This document shows, in pieces, positions 1 through 5,961 of a DNA stretch of 11,829 nucleotides. A program made the translations under genes and the position numbers. Location of the stretch: the NCBI GenBank assembly GCA_944331815.1, contig CALVIQ010000012.1, positions 1-11,829 on the forward strand, given 5' to 3'. Numbering within the stretch: position 1 is the first letter of the stretch; each line of letters starts with the position of its first letter. This DNA comes from an uncultured Bacilli bacterium. Lineage in GTDB: Bacteria > Bacillota_I > Bacilli_A > RF39 > UBA660. Under the pieces are notes generated by a model. That model saw nothing but the letters and a program-made list of their open reading frames with translations. It had not been told where the DNA came from and made no database searches.

Positions 1-852
1 GATATTTTTGATGTTTTAATAGTAGATGAAGCTCACTGCCTAACTGAAAAATCCGGATTATTTAATAACTATGGTGAAAATCAAATAAAAGAGATAATTT
101 ATTCATCAAAATCTTCAATATTTTTTATAGATGAAAGACAAAAAGTTCATTTAAATGATATTGGAACAATAAATGAAATAAAAAAATGGGGAGCATATCT
201 AAATGCTAATATAATGGAATTAAAATTAGAATCTCAGTTTAGATGTAATGGCTCGGATAATTATCTAAAATTTATTGATTATTTATTAGGTATTACTAAT
301 GATTATGATGGAAAAATAAATTACGACATAACTATATGTGACAGTCCACAAGAATTAGAATCATTAATAAAAACAAAGAATATTGAAAATAATAAATCAA
401 GAATTGTAGCAGGTTATTGTTGGAATTGGAATAAAGATGAAATTGATAATACAAATTACCATGATATTAAAATTGGTGAATATGGAATAAGTTGGAATTT
501 GGGTGCAAAACAAACTTTTGCAATAGATGATTCAATAAATGAAGCAGGCTGTGTACATTCAGTACAAGGATTAGAATTTGATTATGTTGGGGTAATTATC
601 GGAGAAGATTTATTTTATGAAGATAGTAAGATATGTACAGATTTTCAAAAACATGCATCTTCAGATCCATCATTTAAAGGTATAAAAAAATTGTATAAAG
701 AAAATGAGATAATGGCAAGAGAAATATCTAATACGATAATAAAAAATACATATAGAGTATTACTGACAAGAGGAATTAAAGGATGTTATGTATATTGTGT
801 AAATGAACAATTAAATAATTATTTTAAAGAACAAATAAATATTTATAAATAA
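1..852 (+). CDS. DUF2075-family DNA/RNA helicase-like protein, 5' end outside the window
   Basis: The frame is open from the first base, so this is the C-terminal 283 residues of a longer protein; the ATG at 214 is internal. Visible motifs are a Walker B/DEAH-like strand LIVDEAHCL (residues 6-14), a QFRCNGS box (79-85), the GCVHSVQGLEFDYVGV block (183-198), which resembles the late helicase motifs of superfamily 1 enzymes, and the C-terminal YRVLLTRGIKGCYVYC (251-266). This order is typical of DUF2075 (Schlafen group 3-like P-loop NTPases), which are found in accessory and defence-type loci, sometimes fused to a GIY-YIG nuclease. Walker A and any N-terminal fusion lie upstream and cannot be seen. 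The actual substrate is unknown. No clear terminator follows. Family assignment is from motif recall, not a search. Confidence 0.8.
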   Translation, partial: DIFDVLIVDEAHCLTEKSGLFNNYGENQIKEIIYSSKSSIFFIDERQKVHLNDIGTINEIKKWGAYLNANIMELKLESQFRCNGSDNYLKFIDYLLGITNDYDGKINYDITICDSPQELESLIKTKNIENNKSRIVAGYCWNWNKDEIDNTNYHDIKIGEYGISWNLGAKQTFAIDDSINEAGCVHSVQGLEFDYVGVIIGEDLFYEDSKICTDFQKHASSDPSFKGIKKLYKENEIMAREISNTIIKNTYRVLLTRGIKGCYVYCVNEQLNNYFKEQINIYK

Positions 853-1042
853 ATGATTAATTGTAATTATTTTTAATCGATGACGTAATTGTTAATTAAT
901 GAACTTAGTATTATATTAAATGTAAAACAATTATATTACTTTTAAACTTTATAATTGAGTATTAAAAGAGTTAAAAATGAAATATTAAAATGACAAAGTA
1001 TATATAATATCCTACTTAGAGAAATTTTTTTTGCACAAATAA
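853..1042. other. AT-rich spacer without recognisable genes
   Basis: Between the helicase-like gene and the superoxide reductase remnant there is about 190 bp of very AT-rich DNA with stops in all frames. I see no good promoter, RNA gene or coding segment. It ends where the open frame of the remnant begins, so the break that removed the 5' part of that gene probably lies within or next to this stretch. Confidence 0.5.
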
Positions 1043-1168
1043 GGTAATAAAATAGTTAAATATTTATTAAAACCAAACGATGAACCAAAAGTAGTATTCG
1101 ATTATGAAAAGGATGCTATTATTTATGCTTATTGCAATAAACACGGATTGTGGAAAAAAGAAATTTAA
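1043..1168 (+). pseudogene. C-terminal remnant of superoxide reductase (desulfoferrodoxin/neelaredoxin family)
   Basis: Forty-one codons are open from just after a TAA at 1040-1042 to a TAA at 1166-1168, with no start codon or ribosome site. The peptide contains LKPNDEPKVVFDY and ends YAYCNKHGLWKKEI. This matches the end of superoxide reductases, where YCNxHGLWK carries the Cys and His ligands of the catalytic iron (here Cys codon 1133-1135, His codon 1142-1144), and LKPGDxPxxxF is the preceding strand. The N-terminal half, with the other histidine ligands, is absent from all frames upstream. The fragment therefore looks like a 5'-truncated gene that kept its terminator. Family recognition is by memory of the motif. 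A short functional peptide is possible but unlikely. Confidence 0.7.
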
Positions 1169-1189
1169 GTCTATATTTAGACTTTTTTT
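1167..1189 (+). terminator. Intrinsic terminator of the superoxide reductase remnant
   Basis: Stem AAGTCTA (1167-1173), loop TATT, stem TAGACTT (1178-1184), followed by a T run to 1189. The stem starts inside the TAA stop codon of the remnant. It insulates the dac operon from upstream transcription. Confidence 0.8.
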
Positions 1190-1197
1190 CATACTAT
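1190..1197 (+). promoter_or_regulatory. Possible dac operon promoter -10, SigmaE-like
   Basis: CATACTAT ends 16 nt before the ATG at 1214, the same spacing seen for other promoters in this window. It differs by one base from the SigmaE -10 consensus CATACAnT. Read as SigmaA (-10 TACTAT, 1192-1197), the base block 17 nt upstream (GTCTAT, 1169-1174) is a poor -35. The SigmaE -35 is also weak: ATATT at 1173-1177 is only 12 nt away. B. subtilis dacB is SigmaE-controlled, which makes the reading attractive but unproven. Confidence 0.35.
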
Positions 1198-1213
1198 TTT
1201 ATAGGTGAAGTGT

Positions 1214-2278
1214 ATGAAGAAGTTGTTGCTTTTAATATTGTTAATTCCAATTAGTGTAAAAGCTTATTCTAGTAGTGCTACTAGTACAGTATTAATGGAT
1301 ATGGATAGTTTAAATGTTATTTATTCTAATAATATGAATGATGTAAGAAGTGTAGCGTCTATATCAAAAATAATGACTGCCATAGTGGCTATTGAAAATA
1401 AAGATGTAAATGATATTGTTACGATTGGTGACGAGATAACTAAAGCATATGGTTCTGGTGTATATATTAAACAAGGAGAAGAAATTACTTTAGAATCATT
1501 ATTATATGGTTTAATGTTACGAAGTGGCAATGATGCAGCTTTGGCTATAGCTAATTATGTTGGTGGTAGTGTCGATAACTTTGTTACAATGATGAATAAA
1601 AAAGCTGTGGAAATCGGGATGAAAAATAGTAAATTTAATAATCCTCACGGTTTGGATGAGAATGGGGGTAACTTATCCACAGCATACGATATGGCATTAT
1701 TAACTAGTTACGCAATGAAAAATGAAACATATAGAAAAATAGTTAGTACTAAAAAATATATTTTAAGAACTAATATGAATTATTATTCGTGGATTAATAA
1801 AAATAAATTATTACATAGTCACGATTATATAACAGGTGGTAAAACAGGATTTACCGATATTGCTAAAAGAACATTAGTAACGACCGCTTCTAAAGATAAT
1901 GTCAATTTAGTTGTTGTTACTTTAAATGATGGTAATGATTTTGTTGATCACATAAATTTATTTGAAGAAGCATTTGCTAATTATACAAACTATAATATTT
2001 TAAAAGAAGGCGAAATAAATATAATTGATGAAAATTATTATTTAGATACATTATATATAAAAAATAATTTTAATTATACCTTAGAAAATATTGATAATAA
2101 AATATTATTAAATTTTAAATTAGAAAAAAAACAAAATTATAGTGATAATGATAAAGTAGGAGTAGTTGAAGTAATAATTAACGATAAAAAAGTTTATGAA
2201 GAAGATATTTTTATTAAGAAAAAAGAAAAATTAAGTTTTTTTGATAAAATAAAAAGGTGGTTTAGTAATCTATGGTAA
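1214..2278 (+). CDS. dacB: D-alanyl-D-alanine carboxypeptidase, DacB/DacF-like (penicillin-binding protein 5 family)
   Basis: A 354-residue serine DD-peptidase that trims D-Ala from peptidoglycan stem peptides outside the membrane. A signal peptide (1-17, cleavage after SVKA) leads into the peptidase S11 domain with all three active-site motifs: SISK (Ser49, Lys52), SGN (104-106) and KTG (210-212). A C-terminal beta region ends in an amphipathic helix (FFDKIKRWFSNLW), the usual PBP5-type membrane anchor. The ATG at 1214 is preferred over an in-frame GTG at 1205 because AGGTGA (1203-1208) sits at normal spacing before it and the signal peptide then begins MKKLLLL. It overlaps spmA by 7 bp. In B. 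subtilis dacB-spmA-spmB are co-transcribed in the mother cell and shape spore cortex crosslinking; the same order here supports the dacB name, though DacF is equally close in domain content. Confidence 0.88.
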   Translation: MKKLLLLILLIPISVKAYSSSATSTVLMDMDSLNVIYSNNMNDVRSVASISKIMTAIVAIENKDVNDIVTIGDEITKAYGSGVYIKQGEEITLESLLYGLMLRSGNDAALAIANYVGGSVDNFVTMMNKKAVEIGMKNSKFNNPHGLDENGGNLSTAYDMALLTSYAMKNETYRKIVSTKKYILRTNMNYYSWINKNKLLHSHDYITGGKTGFTDIAKRTLVTTASKDNVNLVVVTLNDGNDFVDHINLFEEAFANYTNYNILKEGEINIIDENYYLDTLYIKNNFNYTLENIDNKILLNFKLEKKQNYSDNDKVGVVEVIINDKKVYEEDIFIKKKEKLSFFDKIKRWFSNLW

Positions 2279-2850
2279 ATAAAATATGGGGTAGTTTTAT
2301 CATAATTGGAATTTTATATTGTTTATCAAATAATAATATTGAAATTGTAAATACTGCTATTTTAGATAGTACTAAAACTTCTTTTGATATGATAATAAAA
2401 ATTTTTCCGGTTATGGCTTTATGGTTAGGGATTGCTAAAATAGCTGAAGTATCAGGATTATTAAAAAAATTATCTAGTAAAATATCTATTTTATTAAGAT
2501 ATATTTTTCCGGAAATACCTAAAAATCACGAATCACTAAGTTATATAAGTTCAAATATAATTGCCAATATGTTTGGCTTAGGAAATGCCGCAACACCATT
2601 TGGTTTGAAAGCTATGCAATCACTACAAGAATTAAATAAAAAAAAAGATACAGCAACTAGGTCGATGATTACATTTTTAGTATTAAATACTAGTGGTGTA
2701 ACTATTATTCCTACGACGATTATTTCTTTAAGAATGATGTATGGTAGTGTTAATCCAACAAGTATTGTTTTCCCTTGTATAATAATAACTTTTTTAAGTA
2801 CCTTATCAGGATTAATAATCGATAGAATATTTGCGAGGTTCTATGTCTAA
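2272..2850 (+). CDS. spmA: Spore maturation protein A
   Basis: A 192-residue multi-pass membrane protein of the nucleoside recognition/Gate domain family. Hydrophobic segments lie near residues 8-20, 41-60, 92-102 and 133-185. The family signature NMFGLGNAATPFGLKAM occupies 99-115. In B. subtilis SpmA works with SpmB in dehydrating the spore core; the transported molecule is not firmly known. The ATG at 2272 overlaps the dacB stop and is preceded by AAAGGTGG (2253-2260), so translation is probably coupled. Its position between dacB and spmB is the classical order. Length agrees with family members of about 190-200 residues. Confidence 0.9.
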   Translation: MVNKIWGSFIIIGILYCLSNNNIEIVNTAILDSTKTSFDMIIKIFPVMALWLGIAKIAEVSGLLKKLSSKISILLRYIFPEIPKNHESLSYISSNIIANMFGLGNAATPFGLKAMQSLQELNKKKDTATRSMITFLVLNTSGVTIIPTTIISLRMMYGSVNPTSIVFPCIIITFLSTLSGLIIDRIFARFYV

Positions 2851-3331
2851 CTATATAATGCCATTAATTGTTTTATGTGTAATAATATATGGTTTTATTA
2901 AAAAGGTATCTATTTATGATACTTTTATTGAAGGCGCTAAAGAAAGTTTTGATATGGTATTTAAATTATTTCCTTGTTTACTAGCAATGATTTTATCGAT
3001 AAATATTTTTTTAAAAAGTAATATAATCGAGTTATTTCAATTTATTTCTTTCATTCCTAATCAAATAATACCGATGATAATAATGCGTCCGATTTCAGGA
3101 ACATCTTCTTTAGCGATTTTAACTAATATTTATGAGTTATTTGGACCTGATAGTGCTTTAGGCACTTTAGCATCTTACATTCAAGGAACGACAGATACAA
3201 CATTTTATATTATAACTTTATATTTTGGCAGTATTGGAATAAAAAAAATAAAATATGCTTTATGGGTAGGGTTACTAGCTGACTTAATAAGTATAACGAT
3301 AAGTATTTTATTTATTAACTTTATTTCTTGA
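2843..3331 (+). CDS. spmB: Spore maturation protein B
   Basis: A 162-residue membrane protein, partner of SpmA in the Gate-domain family. The conserved blocks are MRPISGTSSLAIL (81-93) and QGTTDTTFYIITLYFGS (114-130), typical of SpmB, with hydrophobic segments at about 4-18, 40-57, 68-80 and 139-161. The ATG at 2843 is chosen over an in-frame TTG at 2831 because GAGG (2835-2838) precedes it and the protein then starts MSNYIMPL like other SpmB proteins. It overlaps spmA by 8 bp. It ends in TGA (3329-3331), showing UGA is read as stop here, and the rluB -35 box overlaps this stop. Without spores being shown, a non-sporulation role cannot be excluded. Confidence 0.9.
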   Translation: MSNYIMPLIVLCVIIYGFIKKVSIYDTFIEGAKESFDMVFKLFPCLLAMILSINIFLKSNIIELFQFISFIPNQIIPMIIMRPISGTSSLAILTNIYELFGPDSALGTLASYIQGTTDTTFYIITLYFGSIGIKKIKYALWVGLLADLISITISILFINFIS

Positions 3332-3356
3332 TTTTATTACTTTTATAGTATATAAT
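3328..3356 (+). promoter_or_regulatory. SigmaA-type promoter of rluB
   Basis: TTGATT (3328-3333), 17-nt spacer, TATAAT (3351-3356). Transcription would start near 3363, leaving about 10 nt including GGTGAT before the ATG at 3373. The -35 overlaps the spmB stop codon, so rluB is separately transcribed although it follows the spm operon closely. Confidence 0.78.
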
Positions 3357-3372
3357 CATATTGGTGATTTCG

Positions 3373-4083
3373 ATGGAAAGATTACAAAAAGTTATAGCTA
3401 ATAGCGGTTATTGTTCAAGAAGAAAAGCTGAAGAATTAATTATAAATGGTAAGGTTAAAGTAAATGGTAAAATAGTTTATGAATTAGGCACAAAAGTAAA
3501 TGAATCTGATAATATAATGATCGATAATAAACTAATTACTAAAGAAAATAAAGAATATATTTTATTATATAAACCTAGAGGCGTTGTAACTACTACTAAT
3601 GATGATAAAAAAAGAAAAACAGTTTTAGATTTAATCGAAACAAATAAAAGAATTTATCCAATTGGTAGATTAGATTATGATACAACAGGTATTTTATTAT
3701 TAACTAATGATGGTGAATTAACCAATTTATTGATTCATCCTAAAAATAGTATCGATAAAGTTTATGTAGCCAAAATAAAGGGTAATTTAACTGGCTTAGA
3801 AATAAAGCAATTAGAAAAAGGCGTTATAATCGATGGCAATAAAACAGCGCCTTGTAAAGTAAAAGTAAGAAAAAAAGATAAAGAACATTCTTTTGTTCAA
3901 ATAACAATTCACGAGGGAAAAAATCATCAAGTTAAAAAAATGTTTGCAGCAATTAATCACAAAGTAGTAAAATTAAAAAGAGAAAAAATTGCTTTTTTAG
4001 ATTTAAAAGGATTAAAACCAGGGGAATATCGTTATTTAACAATTAAAGAAGTTAAAAAATTATATGCATTAAAAAACGCTTAA
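3373..4083 (+). CDS. rluB: Pseudouridine synthase, RsuA/RluB family
   Basis: A 236-residue enzyme expected to convert a specific uridine of 23S rRNA to pseudouridine (RluB modifies the helix 80 region, position 2605 in E. coli numbering). An N-terminal S4 RNA-binding domain (about 1-48, with RLQKVIANSGYCSRRKAEELI) is followed by the catalytic domain with YKPRGVVTT (66-74) and GRLDYDTTGILLLTNDGEL (98-116); Asp101 is the predicted catalytic nucleophile. The motif KNHQVKKMFAAINH marks the C-terminal half. The ATG at 3373 follows GGTGAT at 3363-3368; an in-frame TTG at 3361 would put that site inside the gene. In B. subtilis rluB lies just after spmB, supporting RluB over RsuA or RluF. The last three codons and stop are part of the shared terminator hairpin. 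Confidence 0.88.
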   Translation: MERLQKVIANSGYCSRRKAEELIINGKVKVNGKIVYELGTKVNESDNIMIDNKLITKENKEYILLYKPRGVVTTTNDDKKRKTVLDLIETNKRIYPIGRLDYDTTGILLLTNDGELTNLLIHPKNSIDKVYVAKIKGNLTGLEIKQLEKGVIIDGNKTAPCKVKVRKKDKEHSFVQITIHEGKNHQVKKMFAAINHKVVKLKREKIAFLDLKGLKPGEYRYLTIKEVKKLYALKNA

Positions 4084-4097
4084 TTTTTAAGCGTTTT
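4073..4097. terminator. Bidirectional terminator shared by rluB and the ferredoxin gene
   Basis: A perfect 11-bp inverted repeat, AAAACGCTTAA (4073-4083) and TTAAGCGTTTT (4087-4097) around TTT. It has U-rich ends in both directions and contains both stop codons. Because of the symmetry, both proteins end in Asn-Ala. Confidence 0.88.
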
Positions 4098-4278
4098 CAA
4101 TTACTATAGCATCAGTTGGACAACCATCTTTTGCTTCCTTTACATCTTCACTATTTCCATCTGTAACTTCGCCAACTACGTGAGCAATACCATCATCTTG
4201 AACTTGAAAAACTTCATCGCAAGTTGCTTCACAATGACCACATCCGATACAGTTATCGTTAATAATTGTTACTTTCAT
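4087..4278 (-). CDS. fer: Small [4Fe-4S] ferredoxin
   Basis: A 63-residue electron carrier. Cys10, Cys13 and Cys16 (CIGCGHC) and Cys53 in CPTDAI give one [4Fe-4S] cluster in the manner of B. subtilis Fer; Cys20 is an extra cysteine. The protein is acidic, as usual for ferredoxins, and has no second CxxCxxC set, so it is a single-cluster type. A strong ribosome site AGGAGGG lies just before the ATG. It is monocistronic, convergent with rluB and divergent from the 4386 gene. Redox partners are not visible in this window. Confidence 0.92.
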   Translation of the reverse strand: MKVTIINDNCIGCGHCEATCDEVFQVQDDGIAHVVGEVTDGNSEDVKEAKDGCPTDAIVIENA

Positions 4279-4295
4279 TTTATCCCTCCTTTACA

Positions 4296-4324
4296 ATTAT
4301 AAAAAAATAATTAAAAAAATTCAA
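4296..4324 (-). promoter_or_regulatory. SigmaA-type promoter of the ferredoxin gene
   Basis: On the minus strand TTGAAT (4324-4319), 17-nt spacer, TATAAT (4301-4296). Predicted start near 4289, giving a UTR of about 11 nt that is almost entirely the AGGAGGG ribosome site. Confidence 0.8.
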
Positions 4325-4331
4325 GTACCTA

Positions 4332-4360
4332 TTTCAATAATTTTTTAAATATGTTATTAT
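4332..4360 (+). promoter_or_regulatory. Extended -10 promoter of the 4386 gene
   Basis: TTTCAA (4332-4337), 17-nt spacer, TATTAT (4355-4360), with the TRTG extension TATG at 4350-4353, as common in Gram-positive promoters. It is back to back with the ferredoxin promoter, the two -35 boxes being 7 bp apart. Confidence 0.65.
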
Positions 4361-4385
4361 ATTATTAGAAAGGTACGGTGATGAT

Positions 4386-5126
4386 ATGCCAAGTAGAATG
4401 GAAAAATACTATGAATTAAAAAGTCGAACTGTTAAAAATAAAGAATTATACCGTACTATATACGATGAAGCTGAATATACAAATGTTGAGGGAATTTCGG
4501 TAATTGAAAAAAATGAAAAAATAGATATTGAAAAAATAAAAGAATTAATAAATGGAACTAATAATGTAAATAAGCCTAAAGAATATAAAAAAGAAGAAAT
4601 TAAACCTTTAGTAGAGGAAATTGAAGAACAAAAAAATTATGATATTAGAGATGTTTTAGATAAAGCTAAAAGTGAAAGAACTGATAGAGACAGTAGATAT
4701 TCTAATATAAAATATAATGTATTAAAAAATATTGATTTAAATTCAGATACTAAAGTTCCTGATAATGTTGATGAAGAACAATTAAAGAGTATGATTGAAG
4801 CAATATCTAATAATAGTAAAAGTGATTATACTTCTGATTTGTTAGATGATTTAAAATCCATTTGTGATCCTAATTTAAAAAATGAAGTAAAAGAAGAAAT
4901 TAGCAATCAAGATACTCAATTACAAAATACTAAATTAATTCAAGAAAATTTAGATAAGTCTTTTTTTACATCAAGCATGGACTTTTCTAGTGAAGATTTT
5001 GATGATTTAAAAGAAATTAAAGAAAATATAAAGAAGAATAATCTTTTAACTAAAATATTGTTATTTATCTTATTAGTAATAATTATTACTGGTGTAATAT
5101 TTTTAGTGTATCATTTTACAAAATAA
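4386..5126 (+). CDS. Unknown tail-anchored membrane protein (246 residues)
   Basis: I do not recognise a named family. The first 30 residues (PSRMEKYYELKSRTVKNKELYRTIY) are charged and probably helical. A patch at 85-113 (YDIRDVLDKAK to YNVLKNI) looks like a second ordered segment, embedded in acidic, low-complexity sequence. A single hydrophobic segment at about 221-243 (LTKILLFILLVIIITGVIFL) ends four residues before the C terminus. There is no signal peptide, so the bulk should be cytoplasmic and the protein held by its tail. The ATG at 4386 follows GGTGAT (4377-4382) or AGAAAGGT (4367-4374). It is monocistronic, convergent with rpsD. Its topology resembles the product of the 7036 gene. 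A role at the division site or envelope is only inference from proximity to ezrA. Confidence 0.75.
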   Translation: MPSRMEKYYELKSRTVKNKELYRTIYDEAEYTNVEGISVIEKNEKIDIEKIKELINGTNNVNKPKEYKKEEIKPLVEEIEEQKNYDIRDVLDKAKSERTDRDSRYSNIKYNVLKNIDLNSDTKVPDNVDEEQLKSMIEAISNNSKSDYTSDLLDDLKSICDPNLKNEVKEEISNQDTQLQNTKLIQENLDKSFFTSSMDFSSEDFDDLKEIKENIKKNNLLTKILLFILLVIIITGVIFLVYHFTK

Positions 5127-5145
5127 CCAAATGGTTATTTTTTTT
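5123..5145 (+). terminator. Intrinsic terminator of the 4386 gene
   Basis: Stem ATAACC (5123-5128), loop AAAT, stem GGTTAT (5133-5138), then a run of T to 5145. The stem includes the TAA stop codon. Confidence 0.75.
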
Positions 5146-5148
5146 AAT

Positions 5149-5174
5149 AAAAAAACAGATATTTTATTATCTGT
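5149..5174 (-). terminator. Intrinsic terminator of rpsD
   Basis: On the minus strand ACAGATA (5174-5168), 6-nt loop, TATCTGT (5161-5155), followed by seven T (5155-5149). The final Asn-Arg codons and the stop of rpsD lie within the hairpin. Confidence 0.82.
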
Positions 5175-5769
5175 TGTAATATTCAATAATTAATGATTCA
5201 TTGATATCAGCATTTAATTCGTTTCTTTCTGGATATCTTACATAAGTTCCAGTCATTTTGTTTTCATCATAAGTAACGAATTCAACTCTTTTTAATAATG
5301 CTTCTAATGAAGACTTAATGATACTCATATCTTTAGCATTATCTTTAACAGCTATAACATCACCTGGTTTGCAAGTGTATGAAGGGATATCAACTTTTTT
5401 ACCATTAACAGTAATATGTCCATGATTAACTAATTGTCTAGCACCACGTCTAGTAGTAGAAAAACCTAAACGATAAACTAAATTATCTAAACGGCTTTCT
5501 AATAATTTAAATAAGTTATGACCATGAACACCACTCATTTTACCAGCTTTAACGAAAGTAGCTTTAAATTGTTTTTCACTTAATCCATACATAAATCTAA
5601 GTTTTTGTTTTTCTTGTAATTGAACACCATAGTTAGATAATTTTTTAGATTTTTTACTTCCATGTTGACCTGGTGCGTAAGGTTTTTTAGCTAATTCTTT
5701 GCCGTTTTCTAATGTTGAAAAACCTAAACGTCTTGAAACACGATTTGTACTTCCTGTATATCTTGCCAT
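5167..5769 (-). CDS. rpsD: 30S ribosomal protein S4
   Basis: Primary 16S rRNA-binding protein of the small subunit and, in Firmicutes, a repressor of its own mRNA. At 200 residues it is the standard length. It begins MARYTGSTNRVSRRLGFS, has the conserved KKPYAPGQHG segment (28-37), and the S4 RNA-binding domain around 90-150 (LESRLDNLVYRLGFSTTRRGARQLVNHGHI to VNGKKV). The N-terminal part lacks the zinc-binding cysteines of the C+ form, so this is a C- (zinc-independent) S4. The ribosome site AAAGGAGTGA is at 5786-5777. It is a single gene, as in B. subtilis, following the ATP-grasp gene on the same strand but with its own promoter and a long structured leader. Confidence 0.97.
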   Translation of the reverse strand: MARYTGSTNRVSRRLGFSTLENGKELAKKPYAPGQHGSKKSKKLSNYGVQLQEKQKLRFMYGLSEKQFKATFVKAGKMSGVHGHNLFKLLESRLDNLVYRLGFSTTRRGARQLVNHGHITVNGKKVDIPSYTCKPGDVIAVKDNAKDMSIIKSSLEALLKRVEFVTYDENKMTGTYVRYPERNELNADINESLIIEYYNR

Positions 5770-5922
5770 CTAAAATTCACTCCTTTCTTTTTCTCTAAAA
5801 GGTTAATATGCCAATTTAATAGGGTGTTTAATTCAATTAATTATTGTTACGCAGCTTTCACAATAATTACCCCTAAAGGTAATAAACACATTAAAAATTT
5901 CATACTAACGCTGCTTAGATGC
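5770..5922 (-). promoter_or_regulatory. S4 (rpsD) mRNA leader, autoregulatory element
   Basis: The roughly 150-nt leader contains a perfect 9-bp stem, AATTATTGT (5868-5860) with ACAATAATT (5847-5839). Its 12-nt loop GAAAGCTGCGTA holds GCTGC (5855-5851), which complements GCAGC (5914-5910) upstream, a pseudoknot. A second hairpin, ATTACC/GGTAAT (5883-5866), abuts and partly competes with the stem. CACCCT (5826-5821) can pair, with one bulge, with AGGAGTG of the ribosome site (5785-5779), a plausible way to block translation when S4 binds. This fits the known Firmicutes S4 leader (B. subtilis rpsD autoregulation); pairings were found by eye, not by folding. Confidence 0.82.
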
Positions 5923-5928
5923 ACTAGT

Positions 5929-5957
5929 ATTATATTATGATTTATATATTAAGTCAA
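5929..5957 (-). promoter_or_regulatory. Strong SigmaA promoter of rpsD
   Basis: Minus strand TTGACT (5957-5952), 17-nt spacer, TATAAT (5934-5929). The start is expected near 5922. The -35 begins five bases after the stop of the ATP-grasp gene, with no terminator between, so some read-through into the leader is possible. Confidence 0.9.
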
Positions 5958-5961
5958 TACC

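Noticed and set aside
1205..1213. GTG start of dacB at 1205
   Set aside because: It lies inside the AGGTGA ribosome site; the ATG at 1214 gives a standard signal peptide.
3329..3331. Possible UGA-as-tryptophan (mycoplasma) code
   Set aside because: spmB and the transposase end at TGA at the expected protein length, with the next gene's signals right after; tryptophan is encoded by TGG throughout.
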